Positions 1-8,382 of a DNA stretch of 64,000 bases are shown piece after piece. The notes beneath the pieces were generated by a model. The model was not told where the DNA came from, made no database searches, and worked only from the letters and a program-made list of their open reading frames with translations. This stretch comes from Myxococcus flavus (GTDB taxonomy: Bacteria > Myxococcota > Myxococcia > Myxococcales > Myxococcaceae), in assembly GCF_050038885.1 (NCBI RefSeq), contig NZ_CP143624.1, positions 8,556,001 through 8,620,000 on the forward strand, read 5' to 3'. The number at the start of each line of letters is the position of its first letter. Position 1 is the first letter of the stretch. Position numbers and translations under genes: made by a program.

Positions 1-1
1 C

Positions 2-427
2 GAGATTGCCCGCGCCGAAGGCCAGAAGCGCGCCACCATGCTGCAAGCCGAAGGCAAGGCCGAGGCCACCCGCCTCCTCTTCGAGGCCATCCACAACGGC
101 CGCGCCACGCCCGAGGTGCTCGCGCTGCGCTACATGGAGACGCTCCAGGAGCTGGGCAAGGGCGACAACAAGATGTTCGTTCCCTACGAGGCCACCGCCA
201 CGCTGGGCGCCATCTCCGCGCTCAAGGAGGTCTTCACCCAGAGCGAGGACGCGCCCAAGCGCGCCCCGGCGCCCGCCACGCAGCAGCAGGCGCGCGCCGC
301 CGCGAGCCTGAACGCCCAGGCCCTTGCGAGGAACACGGTGGTTCCCGAGCACGCCACCCTGCCCGGGGGCACGCCCGCCGTGCCCGTACGGCGCCAGCGC
401 CCACCAGTCGAGCCGCAGGACGACTGA
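2..427 (+). CDS. SPFH/Band-7 domain protein, C-terminal end (5' partial)
   Basis: The reading frame is open from base 2, so the gene starts upstream of the window; the ATG at 38 is internal. The visible 141 residues begin with an Ala/Glu/Lys/Arg-rich helix (EIARAEGQKRA, then MLQAEGKAEA), the coiled-coil region that follows the SPFH core in stomatin/flotillin-like proteins, and continue through a conserved ALRYMETL helix with a nearby KMFVPYEA segment, also typical of this family. The tail from about base 250 is Ala/Pro/Gln-rich and low in complexity. SPFH proteins form oligomeric membrane scaffolds and often work with membrane proteases such as NfeD. The N-terminal membrane anchor and any partner gene lie outside the window. 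A perfect hairpin follows the stop codon at 446-474. Family assignment is fairly firm; the specific role is unknown. Confidence 0.8.
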   Translation, partial: EIARAEGQKRATMLQAEGKAEATRLLFEAIHNGRATPEVLALRYMETLQELGKGDNKMFVPYEATATLGAISALKEVFTQSEDAPKRAPAPATQQQARAAASLNAQALARNTVVPEHATLPGGTPAVPVRRQRPPVEPQDD

Positions 428-445
428 GCCCCGCCGTGGGCAGCA

Positions 446-474
446 CCCACGGGAGGTGGAAGCCCTCCCGTGGG
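446..474 (+). terminator. Hairpin terminator after the SPFH gene
   Basis: A perfect 11-bp inverted repeat (CCCACGGGAGG / CCTCCCGTGGG) with a 7-nt loop begins 19 bases after the stop codon at 427. No T-run follows, so it may work with Rho or bidirectionally: the convergent dioxygenase-like gene ends at 519 on the other strand. Confidence 0.65.
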
Positions 475-518
475 CGGAGCAAGGCGCGCTCGCCGGGGCG
501 CCTCAGGACGTGGCCAGC

Positions 519-1271
519 TCAGCGAATCCTGGGGAAGCGCTCCCCTGACAGCGCGTGGCCCGCCTCCAGCGTGGACAGGTGCCGGGTCAGCGAGTCCGTC
601 ATCCCTTCGCCATGGAACCTCCGAGGGTCGAAGCTCGCCTCCGCATCCATGTAGACGGTGGCCAGGGAGATTCGCGTCTCGTCGGTCTCGTTCTTGTTGG
701 CGGCGTGCACCGTTCGTGCGTCGTGAAACGTGCAGTCCCCCGCGCGGAGCGGAACCGTGACGTGAGGCCGGAACGCCACCTCGGGGTGGCTGGCGAGGTC
801 CTGGAGCTCCTCGGGGAGCGCCAGCTGGTGTGAGCCGGGCCAGAACGTCATGCAGCCTCGCGCGGCGGGGACATCCACCAGCGCCACCCAGGCGGTGAGC
901 GTCACCGGAGCGCCGTGAATGGGAAGTGCCCCCTCGTCGACGTGCACGGGCGTGGGCGCAGAGCCGACCCGTTCCTTGCGCAGCAGCTCCGACTTGAACA
1001 GCCGCAGCGGCCGGCCCGCCAGTTGCTCCGCGATGGCCGTCACCCGGGGATGAAGCGCCAGGCGGCGCATGAGGCGGCTTTCGAGCTCCGCGCCCGCGAC
1101 CCAGTCCATGACCATCCCTGCTTCGGAGGGCCAGTGGAACGTCTCCCGGCGGCGAAGCATCGCCCTTGCCTCCTCGAGGAACTCGGCGAGCTCCGCGGCT
1201 TCGAGCACCTGGGGAACCTTCAGGTAGCCTTCGGTCCGGTACCGCGCGGCTTCACGCGCATCCAGGTTCAT
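519..1271 (-). CDS. Phytanoyl-CoA dioxygenase (PhyH) family protein
   Basis: A 250-residue protein with the features of Fe(II)/2-oxoglutarate-dependent PhyH oxygenases. The facial triad is visible as H110-x-D112 (HVDEG) with a distal histidine at H189 (HDARTVHAANKN), and R200 in the DETR segment fits the 2-oxoglutarate-binding arginine. The WPGSHQ segment near residues 144-149 is also typical. Substrates range from CoA esters to natural products, so the substrate cannot be named. It lies 9 bp downstream of the SDR-like gene (1281-2135) on the same strand, with a WYL regulator further upstream; the three probably form one small regulated operon. No signal peptide is seen, so it is cytoplasmic. 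Confidence 0.85.
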   Translation of the reverse strand: MNLDAREAARYRTEGYLKVPQVLEAAELAEFLEEARAMLRRRETFHWPSEAGMVMDWVAGAELESRLMRRLALHPRVTAIAEQLAGRPLRLFKSELLRKERVGSAPTPVHVDEGALPIHGAPVTLTAWVALVDVPAARGCMTFWPGSHQLALPEELQDLASHPEVAFRPHVTVPLRAGDCTFHDARTVHAANKNETDETRISLATVYMDAEASFDPRRFHGEGMTDSLTRHLSTLEAGHALSGERFPRIR

Positions 1272-1280
1272 GAAGGTCTC

Positions 1281-2135
1281 CTAGGCGCGAAACGCGCTGG
1301 CATGCTCGATGGCCCAGGACGCGAAGGTCCGCGCGGCACGTCCCGTCACCTGCTCCACCGTGGGGACGATGCGGGCCGCCTGCGCCGGGGGATTCCTGGC
1401 GAGTTGGATGCCGAACTCGACGTAGTCCTCCGGATAGCCAAAGGAGCGGAGCCGCTCGCGCTCCTGCTCCTCGCTGAGCGCCTCGAAGGTGATGGGACGT
1501 CCCACCGCCGCCGCGATGAGGGCCGTGCGCTCCGCCGGGGTGAGCGCCTGCGGGCCGCTCAAGGGGTAGCGCTTGCCCTCGTGGCCATCCTGCGTCAGCG
1601 CGACCGCCGCCACCGCCGCGATATCGGCCTCGTGCACCACCGCGCTGGGCCACGTCGCGAGCTGACGGACGACGTTGCCTTCCTTGATGCTCGGCGCCCA
1701 CTCCAGCGTGTTCGCCATGAACTCGACCGGCTCCAGCCGGGTCCAGCCAAGGGTGCTCTTCTGAAGCGCGCTCTCGACGGACGTCTCATCCCATCCGCCC
1801 AGGACCGTGACCCTCCGGACGCCGGCTTGCTCGGCGAGCCGGATGAGGGCGTCCCCGTTCGTCAGCGACTCACCGTCGTCCCCGGCGCAGGTCATCAGAT
1901 GGACGGCGCTCACCCCTTCGAAGGCGCGTGTCAGCGAGGTGGCGTCCGCCAGGTCACCTTGAACGACCTCGACGCCCGCGGGGAGGTTCGCCTGGGCGGG
2001 ACGCCGTGACAGCGCGCGAACGCGATGTCCCGCGGCGGCGAGCTGTTGGACCAGGTGGCGGCCCACCTTGCCGGTCGCCCCTGTGATCAGGAGGGTACCG
2101 AGCGGGCGGGAGGTCTTTCCAAGAGGCGCGTTCAT
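1281..2135 (-). CDS. NAD(P)-binding NmrA-like atypical SDR
   Basis: 284 residues with an N-terminal Rossmann fold: LLITGATGKVGRH near residues 15-27 carries the glycine-rich TGxxGxxG dinucleotide-binding motif, followed by RALSRRP, a typical NADP-preferring basic segment, and the QGDLAD strand. There is no clear Tyr-x3-Lys catalytic pair, as expected for the NmrA/HSCARG-like atypical SDRs that act as NAD(P)H quinone reductases or as redox sensors. The C-terminal half (ALTPAERTALIAAAVGRPI) matches that group. It lies between the WYL regulator and the PhyH-like oxygenase on the same strand, only 9 bp from the latter. The actual reaction is unknown. Confidence 0.82.
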   Translation of the reverse strand: MNAPLGKTSRPLGTLLITGATGKVGRHLVQQLAAAGHRVRALSRRPAQANLPAGVEVVQGDLADATSLTRAFEGVSAVHLMTCAGDDGESLTNGDALIRLAEQAGVRRVTVLGGWDETSVESALQKSTLGWTRLEPVEFMANTLEWAPSIKEGNVVRQLATWPSAVVHEADIAAVAAVALTQDGHEGKRYPLSGPQALTPAERTALIAAAVGRPITFEALSEEQERERLRSFGYPEDYVEFGIQLARNPPAQAARIVPTVEQVTGRAARTFASWAIEHASAFRA

Positions 2136-2237
2136 CAGAGGCTCCGGGTCGAAAGAACGCCGCCTGGAGGGGCGGCACGGAAGCCCGGATACCGCCGCGC
2201 CGTGACAGAACGTGTCAGCAGCCGCACCCTGCCGGCT

Positions 2238-2963
2238 TCAGGGCATGTCCCCGTCGGTCGGCCCCTTCGCGAGCTCCACCTCGAACGCCTGGAACCATTC
2301 CCGCGCGAGCTCGACGCGCGGCTTGTGGAAACGCTGCTCGGAGAGCTCCGCATGCAGCACCCGGTCCAGCCGGAAACGGGCGAACGCGTCCCGCTTGCAG
2401 CACCAGGCCGCGAAGACCTGCCGGGCCTCGAAGTAGGCGAGCTGCACCGGCAGGACGATGCGCTCCGACACCGTGCCAGCCTGGTTCTGGTAGCGGATGA
2501 AGAGGCCCCGCTCCTCGCGCATCGCGCGCCGGACCAGCCCGAGCAGCGGCTCCGGACGGCTCGCACCGTCACCGTCGCTGTTCACGACGGGCCATAGCCC
2601 CGTGTCGTCAATCCGTTCCGCGAGCCCCTTCGGAATCGCCGCGCTCAGCTTGGCCAGGGCATTCGTGGCGGACGCCGCCAGCTCCGCGTCCGGCAGCTGC
2701 TCGACCCAGCGCGCCCCCAGGACGACCGCCTCCAGTTCCTCCATGGAGAACATCAGCGGAGGCAGGAAGAAGCCAGGGAGGAGCACGTAGCCCAGGCCCG
2801 CTTCACCGCCAATGGGTGCCCCGAGCGCCTGGAGCATCTGGACGTCGCGATAGACGGTCCGGACGGAGACCTGATGTTCCTCCGCGAGCACCTGCGCCGT
2901 CACGGGGCCGCGATGCCGGCGCAGGGAGTCCATGAGCCCGAAGAGGCGGAGAATCCGGTCCAT
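2238..2963 (-). CDS. YafY-type HTH/WYL-domain transcriptional regulator
   Basis: 241 residues. Residues 1-60 form a DeoR-type winged helix-turn-helix (MDRILRLFGLMDSLRR, then a recognition helix around VSVRTVYRDVQML). The middle has the FSMEELEAVVLG helix and the C-terminal half a WYL-like sensor (IRYQNQAG, LAYFEARQVFAAWC, RFRLDRV). WYL regulators of this type respond to nucleic-acid or small-molecule ligands and often control neighbouring oxidoreductases. Here the gene is first in a same-strand set with an SDR (102 bp downstream) and a PhyH-like enzyme, so local or autogenous regulation of that set is the simplest reading. Confidence 0.87.
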   Translation of the reverse strand: MDRILRLFGLMDSLRRHRGPVTAQVLAEEHQVSVRTVYRDVQMLQALGAPIGGEAGLGYVLLPGFFLPPLMFSMEELEAVVLGARWVEQLPDAELAASATNALAKLSAAIPKGLAERIDDTGLWPVVNSDGDGASRPEPLLGLVRRAMREERGLFIRYQNQAGTVSERIVLPVQLAYFEARQVFAAWCCKRDAFARFRLDRVLHAELSEQRFHKPRVELAREWFQAFEVELAKGPTDGDMP

Positions 2964-3085
2964 TGCGTCTCCAGGGGGCGGGGGAACGGCGCGCGTTCCC
3001 TATACACCGCACGCGCCGCCGCTTCGCGGGAACCTTCCGCGCGCCCGGCTGTCCGAGCCTCCGGACACACCACCCGGAGGGAACC

Positions 3086-3460
3086 ATGCAGGACGCTTTC
3101 GTCGCAGGAGGCTGGGGGATGTACCCCACGTTGCTCGCGGGACTCGCGCTCATCGCCACCTGCGTCCAGTACGCGCGCCGGCCCGAGCCACGCTACGTGC
3201 CGCTGATGCTGTCGCTCGGGCTGTGCACCTTGATTGCCGGCACGCTCGGCTTCGCCACCGGCATCCTCTCCCTCTTGCACGCCTATAGCGGCCCGCTGTG
3301 GGACCAGGGCCCGCGCATCCTCTTTATCGGCGCCTTCGAGGCACTGCACAACGTGGCGCTCGCCCTGCTGCTCGCCATGCTGGGCGCCCTGATGGCGTCC
3401 ATCGGCGCGTGGCGGCTCTCCCGCCGGATGGGGAGCTTCGTGGCGCCCGCTGCAGGTTGA
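3086..3460 (+). CDS. Small three-helix membrane protein, unknown function
   Basis: The ATG at 3086 was chosen because a GGAGG ribosome-binding site (3076-3080) sits five bases before it; a longer frame upstream reads as arginine-rich noise. The 124-residue product has a short N-terminus with AGGWGMYPTLL, then three hydrophobic segments (about residues 13-28, 38-62 and 82-108) and a short basic tail. The GGWGMYP opening recalls small MotA/TolQ/ExbB-like membrane proteins of myxobacteria, but the conserved channel residues of ExbB are not evident, so no function is assigned. It is transcribed divergently from the WYL regulator, with 122 bp between the starts. Confidence 0.7.
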   Translation: MQDAFVAGGWGMYPTLLAGLALIATCVQYARRPEPRYVPLMLSLGLCTLIAGTLGFATGILSLLHAYSGPLWDQGPRILFIGAFEALHNVALALLLAMLGALMASIGAWRLSRRMGSFVAPAAG

Positions 3461-3518
3461 TGTGGAACAGTCGGACGCGCTGCCGGAGCAGCGCCTCCTG
3501 CCCTCATGAAGGCAGGGG

Positions 3519-3548
3519 TTGCATTTCGGCGCGCGTCTGGACATAGAT
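3519..3548 (+). promoter_or_regulatory. Weak sigma70-like promoter candidate upstream of the ABC-F gene
   Basis: TTGCAT (3519-3524) is followed after 18 bp by ATAGAT (3543-3548) in the 240-bp gap between the small membrane protein and the ABC-F ATPase. Both boxes match the consensus imperfectly. The rest of this gap shows nothing else clear. Confidence 0.25.
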
Positions 3549-3700
3549 TGCAGCCATCCCCAGGAGGGATTGACGCCCCCTCCCAACGAGAGGTCAGACG
3601 CACCCTTGAGGACGCTTCGCTGAATCCCCAGGTCCGTTGACGTTCCCGCGCTGAGCCGCCTTCGGGCTGGCTTGCGCCCTGGATTCAGGAGTCTCCTCAT

Positions 3701-5203
3701 ATGCCTTCCGTGCGCGCGCACCGCGTTTCGTTCGCCTTTTCTGACGCCGTTCCCGTCCTCTCCGATGTCGACTTCCACCTGCCCCCTGGCTGGACGGGGC
3801 TCGTGGGCGCCAACGGCGCCGGCAAGTCCACCCTCCTCCGATTGCTCGCGGGCGAGCTGACACCCACCGAGGGGCACCTCCAGTTCGAGCCCGCGGCCCC
3901 CACCCTGCGCCTGTGCCGTCAGGAGGTGGAGGCGCTGACGCCGGACATCTCCGCCTTCGCCGAGGCGTGGGACTCCGTCGCGCGGCGGCTGCACGGCCAG
4001 CTGGGCCTGGACGTCACCGCGCTGGAGCGCTGGTCCACGCTGTCCCCCGGCGAGCGCAAGCGGTGGCAGGTGGGCGCGGCGCTCGCCGCGGAGCCGCACC
4101 TGCTGCTGCTGGACGAGCCCACCAACCACCTGGACGCGGAGGCGCGCACGTGGCTCGTCTCCGCGCTGCGCCGCTTCCGGGGCCTGGGCATCGTGGTGTC
4201 CCACGACCGTGAGCTGCTGGAGTCCCTCACCACCGCCACGCTGCGCGTCCACAATGGGAGCGCGCGGCTGTGGCCCGGCGCCTACACCGCCGCCCGGTCA
4301 CACTGGGAAGCCGAGCGCGAGGCCGAGCTGGCCTCCTACCAGCAGGCCCGCGCCGAGCAACGCCGCGCGGCGCAGCTGCTGGACCAGGCCCGGCGTGAAC
4401 AGCAGTCCGCGGATGCCGCGCGGCACACCCGCAAGCGCCTGAAGAACAAGCACGACAATGACGCGCGCTCCATGGGCGCCAAGGTGGTTGCCGGCTGGGC
4501 CGAGGCAGGGGCCGGACGGCGCGTGGGCGTCGCCCGGCGCGAGCTGGAGCGCGCCAGCGAAGCCGTGGGCACCTTCACCGCGGACAAGACGGTGGGCCGC
4601 TCCGTCTTCCTCGACTACGTGCGCTCACCCAACCCGTGGCTCTTCACGCTGGACGTCCCCAGCCTCCACGCGGGGGACGTGGCGCTGCTCGGGCCGGTGA
4701 ACCTCTCCGTGAGCCGCGACGCGCGCGTGCGCATCGAGGGGCCCAACGGCGCGGGCAAGAGCACCCTGGTGCGCGCGCTGCTGGAGCACGCGCGGGTTCC
4801 CCGGGAGCGGGTGCTGTACCTGCCGCAGGACGTCAGCGCGGAGGAGGCCCGGACCACACTGGACGCGGTGCGCGAGCTGCCTCCCGAGGAACGGGGCCGC
4901 GTGCTGTCTCTCGTCGCGGCGCTCGGCGTGGACCCGGAGCGGCTGCTCGCCTCCGAGCGACCCTCCCCGGGCGAGGTCCGCAAGCTGCTCATCGCACGAG
5001 GCCTGGGACAACACGCCTGGGCCCTGGTGCTGGACGAGCCCACCAACCACCTGGACCTGCCCTCCATCGAGCGGCTGGAGGCAGCGCTGCGCGAGTACCC
5101 GGGCGCGCTGCTGCTCGTCACCCATGACGCCGCCTTCGCCCAGGCCTGCACGTCCGAGGTCTGGCGCGTGGAGCACGGGCAGGTCACGGTGACGTCCGCA
5201 TAG
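3701..5203 (+). CDS. ABC-F family ATPase
   Basis: 500 residues with two nucleotide-binding domains and no membrane segments, the ABC-F layout. The first Walker A is GANGAGKS (about residues 37-44), with signature LSPGERKR and Walker B LLLLDEPTNHLD; the second Walker A is GPNGAGKS (about residue 350), with a divergent signature (PSPGE) and LVLDEPTNHLD. Between them lies a charged helical linker (about residues 205-265, rich in Ala, Arg, Glu and Gln), as in ribosome-binding ABC-F proteins. Members act on the ribosome (EttA/Uup-like) or confer antibiotic resistance by target protection; the short linker and short C-terminus do not decide between these. It stands alone, with a convergent lipoprotein gene downstream. 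There is no sign that it belongs to the distant biosynthetic locus. Confidence 0.88.
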   Translation: MPSVRAHRVSFAFSDAVPVLSDVDFHLPPGWTGLVGANGAGKSTLLRLLAGELTPTEGHLQFEPAAPTLRLCRQEVEALTPDISAFAEAWDSVARRLHGQLGLDVTALERWSTLSPGERKRWQVGAALAAEPHLLLLDEPTNHLDAEARTWLVSALRRFRGLGIVVSHDRELLESLTTATLRVHNGSARLWPGAYTAARSHWEAEREAELASYQQARAEQRRAAQLLDQARREQQSADAARHTRKRLKNKHDNDARSMGAKVVAGWAEAGAGRRVGVARRELERASEAVGTFTADKTVGRSVFLDYVRSPNPWLFTLDVPSLHAGDVALLGPVNLSVSRDARVRIEGPNGAGKSTLVRALLEHARVPRERVLYLPQDVSAEEARTTLDAVRELPPEERGRVLSLVAALGVDPERLLASERPSPGEVRKLLIARGLGQHAWALVLDEPTNHLDLPSIERLEAALREYPGALLLVTHDAAFAQACTSEVWRVEHGQVTVTSA

Positions 5204-5220
5204 GCGCCGCGGCGGAGGAC

Positions 5221-5249
5221 CGGAGCCGTCGTCCGCGAGGGCGGCTCCG
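5221..5249. terminator. Hairpin between convergent genes
   Basis: An 8-bp inverted repeat (CGGAGCCG / CGGCTCCG, 13-nt loop) lies in the 89-bp gap between the ABC-F gene and the convergent lipoprotein gene. There is no T-run; it may be a bidirectional terminator. Confidence 0.4.
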
Positions 5250-5292
5250 CGCGGCGGCGACGACCATGGGGCGCCGCCGCGCCACCGCACCG

Positions 5293-6711
5293 TCAGGGCG
5301 CGGGCGCGAGGACGCCCAGCCACGTCTCGTTGTTCTTCTGTCCGTTCGAGACGCGGGCCGGGTTGGGCGCCTGATCGGTGGCGAAGGCGAAGACGAGGGA
5401 GCCGTCGGGCCGGGAGACCGCGGCGACGACCTCGGTGTCTCGCGGCCCCTCGAGCCGCAGCGAATCCACCGGCTGCCCCTGCGCGTCCACCGCGAGGAGG
5501 AAGCCCTTGCCGTTCGTGAGGGTGCGCCCGCCGGTGTCCAGGTCCACGTAGCCCGTGTGCCCGGCGAAGCAATAGCGCCCGGCGCCACAGGCCACGAAGG
5601 CCGAGGGGTGGTCGTCGTTCTCCAGCGAGAAGGCGCGGAGCACGACCTCCTCCGCGGGCCGATCCCACCGGCCCGACGCGAAGAAGAGGTCCTGGTCCGT
5701 GCTCTTGCCCTCGGTGCCCGTCAGCGGGCTGAGGGCCTTCGCGCCCACGGCGAACGCCGCGCCCTCCACCGCGAGCCCGGTGATTTCCTCCACATGCGCG
5801 GCGGGCAACGTGCGCGCGGACTGCCGTGTCCCCGCGCCATCGAAGCGCGTGAGGAGGATGCCCCGGCCCTCCGGCCCTTCGGGCACGCGTCCCAGTGCGT
5901 CCTGGTAGGCGGACCGGTGGGCCACCAGGAACGGGCTGGCCACGTGGATGTCCCCCGCCGCGTCGACACCGAGCGCCCAGCCGCTGAACGGCGCGCCCAG
6001 TGCGCGCATTTCGTCCAGGGTGTCCGCGCGCAGCACCACGGAGGGCGACACCACCTCCATCCAGCGCGTGTCCAGCGCGGCGTCCAGCCGGAGGAGGCGG
6101 AGCCCGTCCATCCCCAGCAGCAGCACCGCGTCCTCACCGTGGGCCACCATGGCCAGGGCGCCCAGCCCCTGCTCCGCCGCCGTCAGCGTCACCCGCTCCA
6201 CGCGGCCGTCCGGGTACGCCGCATACGACAGGCGCTCCTCCGAAGGCAGGCCGCTGACGAGCACCCGCTCGGCCAGGAGTGAGCCATCCGGACGCAGCCG
6301 ACGCACCTGCAGGCGCAGCGGGTCCTCCTGCACGTCCCAGCCCATCACCGTCAGTTCGCCACTGGGGTGCACGGTGAAGTGCTGGACGACTTCTCCGATG
6401 GGGAACTCCCCCAGCAGCTCGCCGTCGGGCCCCACCCGCGTCATCCGCTTCACCGGGGGCGCGAAGAACGACTCTTCGCCCCGGTCCTCGAACTCGGTGC
6501 GCCGCAGCCACGTCGACCCATCCGGCCCCAGCGCCAACCCCTGCACGCTGCTGAGGAAGCCACAGTCCACGCGGCGGACGCTCGCGCGGGCATCGAAGGG
6601 GGCCCGGGGCTCGAAGCCCGAATGCGCATCCCGGGGACACGCCTCCGTCGCGGAACAGGCCCCGGTCAGGGCCAGGAGAACCACCAGCACGAAGCACCGA
6701 GAGAGGACCAT
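5293..6711 (-). CDS. Secreted lipoprotein with propeller-like repeats, unknown function
   Basis: 472 residues opening with a hydrophobic signal sequence and a lipobox LTGAC, so it should be lipid-anchored in the envelope. The mature part has recurring short strand motifs of the type LALGPDGSTW, VHPSGELTVMG and RRLRPDGSL, resembling the repeats of NHL/SBBP-type beta-propellers found in many myxobacterial lipoproteins; no catalytic motif stands out. Several cysteines (for example AFVACGAGRYC) could form disulfides outside the cytoplasm. It is convergent with the ABC-F gene and lies 9 bp upstream of the epimerase gene on the same strand, a spacing that would permit co-transcription, though no functional link is obvious. 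Confidence 0.75.
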   Translation of the reverse strand: MVLSRCFVLVVLLALTGACSATEACPRDAHSGFEPRAPFDARASVRRVDCGFLSSVQGLALGPDGSTWLRRTEFEDRGEESFFAPPVKRMTRVGPDGELLGEFPIGEVVQHFTVHPSGELTVMGWDVQEDPLRLQVRRLRPDGSLLAERVLVSGLPSEERLSYAAYPDGRVERVTLTAAEQGLGALAMVAHGEDAVLLLGMDGLRLLRLDAALDTRWMEVVSPSVVLRADTLDEMRALGAPFSGWALGVDAAGDIHVASPFLVAHRSAYQDALGRVPEGPEGRGILLTRFDGAGTRQSARTLPAAHVEEITGLAVEGAAFAVGAKALSPLTGTEGKSTDQDLFFASGRWDRPAEEVVLRAFSLENDDHPSAFVACGAGRYCFAGHTGYVDLDTGGRTLTNGKGFLLAVDAQGQPVDSLRLEGPRDTEVVAAVSRPDGSLVFAFATDQAPNPARVSNGQKNNETWLGVLAPAP

Positions 6712-6720
6712 GGCGGCACT

Positions 6721-7728
6721 CTAGCCACTGCGCGCGGCGCGCCAGAGGCCCTCGGTGCCGGACTGTTGGAGGAACCAATCCACGAGGCCGGCCAGCCCCT
6801 CCTCCACGGCGATGCGAGGCCGGAAGCCCGTCTCCCGCTCCAGCGCGGACGGGTCCGCCCAGGTGGCGTCCATCTCCCCGGGCTGCGCTGGCGTGGGCCG
6901 CACCCGCGCGGGCGTCCCCAGGCGCCGCTCCAGCACCGCCAGGAACTCCCGGACCGAGACGGGCTCGCCCCGGCCCACGTTGAGAACGCGATACGGAGGG
7001 GCCCCCTGGGGCGGCCGGTCGAGCACGCGCAGCACCGCCTCCGCCACGTCCTCCACATGGGTGAAGTCGCGCTGCATCCGGCCCTCGCCGTGCAGCGCCA
7101 GCTCGGCGCCGTCGCGCAGGGCCTGGAGGAAGCGCAGCGGGGCCATGTCCGGGCGCCCCCACGGGCCGTACACCGTGAAGAAGCGCAGGCTGCTGGTGGG
7201 CAGCCCGTGCAGGTGGCTGTACGCGTGCGCGAGCAGCTCGTCGGCGCGCTTGGTGGCCGCGTAGACGCTGAGCGGATGGTCCGCCGCCGCGCCTTCCTGG
7301 AACGGAGGCGCCGAGCCCGCGCCGTACACGGAGCTGGAGGACGCGTAGACCAGGTGCCGCACCCGGGTCGCGCCGGCCTGCTCCAGCACCTGGAGGAAGC
7401 CCGACACGTTGCTGTCCACATAGGCCTGCGCGGTGACGCCCGCCCGGGGCCGCACGCCCACGCGCGCCGCCAGATGGATGACGGCCTCGGGACGCGACGC
7501 CTCGAAGAGGGCCCGCAGCGCGGTGCCCTGAGTGACATCCACCTGCTGGAAGTGGAAGCCCGAGGCGCCCGGCAGCGTCTGGAGCCGCGCCAGGCGGGCC
7601 CGCTTCAGTGCCTCGTCCTCGGCGGGCTCCAGATGGTCCACCCCGATGACCGCATCCCCCCGGGCCAGCAGCCGTGCGCTGACATGATGGCCGATGAAGC
7701 CCGCAGCTCCCGTGACGAGTACCCGCAT
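6721..7728 (-). CDS. NAD-dependent nucleotide-sugar epimerase (UDP-glucuronate 4-epimerase-like)
   Basis: The start at 7728 (MRVLVTGAAGFIG) is preferred over a longer frame because it places the Rossmann GxxGxxG motif at the N-terminus and follows a GGGGGA ribosome-binding stretch. The protein has 335 residues. It shows the extended-SDR pattern: an HLAARVGVRPRAG segment, YASSSSVYGAG, then the catalytic YAATK (Tyr-x3-Lys). The AGVTAQAYVDSNVSGFLQVLE block resembles UDP-glucuronate 4-epimerases more than GalE. The likely role is to make a sugar nucleotide for surface polysaccharide. No glycosyltransferase lies nearby, so the product sugar is inferred from sequence resemblance alone. Confidence 0.84.
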   Translation of the reverse strand: MRVLVTGAAGFIGHHVSARLLARGDAVIGVDHLEPAEDEALKRARLARLQTLPGASGFHFQQVDVTQGTALRALFEASRPEAVIHLAARVGVRPRAGVTAQAYVDSNVSGFLQVLEQAGATRVRHLVYASSSSVYGAGSAPPFQEGAAADHPLSVYAATKRADELLAHAYSHLHGLPTSSLRFFTVYGPWGRPDMAPLRFLQALRDGAELALHGEGRMQRDFTHVEDVAEAVLRVLDRPPQGAPPYRVLNVGRGEPVSVREFLAVLERRLGTPARVRPTPAQPGEMDATWADPSALERETGFRPRIAVEEGLAGLVDWFLQQSGTEGLWRAARSG

Positions 7729-7829
7729 GTGTCCCCCACGCTCCCACGCCCTCCGCCAGGACGCCACGTCCTCGGACCTGGACGCGGCGCTTCCCGTCCC
7801 CGTCACTTGCACGTAGGGTGGAGGGCCTC

Positions 7830-8360
7830 ATGGTGTCCGTGAATCAGCTCCGCCCCTTCGCGAGTGCCTCGCTGGACGCGTTCCGGGCCGCGTCCGGACC
7901 GGTCGCCCTCATCCAGCAGCCCGTGGAGCTCGTCGCCCAGGGCGCTGGCAACCTGGCGTCGCGCACCGTCGGCATGGCCCACCGCGCGCACATGGACGAG
8001 CGGCTGCTCGCCATGCTCCGCGACTTCGACAGCCTGGAGGTCCACTTCCTCCAGCCCACCGTGGACGGCGAGGAGCTGACCGTCGGACGCACCGAGGCGT
8101 GCGACCTGGTGGTGCCCGACCCGTCCGTGTCCCAGCACCACGCCACCCTGCGCTGGAACGCCGCCCGCGGCGGCTTCTCCGTCCGCGACGCCGAGTCCAT
8201 GAACGGCACCTTCATCAACGGCGCCCCGCTGGGCTACCGCGCCCAGGTGCAGCTCCAGGACGGAGACACCCTGGCCTTCGGCGACGCCCAGTTCCTCTAC
8301 CTGCGCGCCGAGACGGTCTACGAGCACCTGCGCCTGGCCAGCCCGAAGAAGGCGCCCTGA
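7830..8360 (+). CDS. FHA-domain protein
   Basis: The ATG at 7830 is preceded by GGAGG at 7820-7824, which favours it over a GTG 12 bases upstream. The product has 176 residues: an N-terminal Ala-rich helical half with no recognised domain, then an FHA domain (about residues 70-160) with the phosphothreonine-binding residues in place: GR at 86-87, SQHH at 101-104 and NGT at 125-127. FHA modules bind phosphothreonine peptides made by Ser/Thr kinases, which are abundant in myxobacteria. The gene is divergent from the epimerase. A kinase gene (pkn4-like) lies 54 kb away, and nothing here links the two. Confidence 0.85.
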   Translation: MVSVNQLRPFASASLDAFRAASGPVALIQQPVELVAQGAGNLASRTVGMAHRAHMDERLLAMLRDFDSLEVHFLQPTVDGEELTVGRTEACDLVVPDPSVSQHHATLRWNAARGGFSVRDAESMNGTFINGAPLGYRAQVQLQDGDTLAFGDAQFLYLRAETVYEHLRLASPKKAP

Positions 8361-8382
8361 GCCCGCCCGCCTCCGGCGCGGC

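Noticed and set aside
3701..5203. ABC-F protein as the cluster's self-resistance gene
   Set aside because: It lies more than 16 kb from the cluster with unrelated genes between, and nothing suggests the product targets the ribosome.
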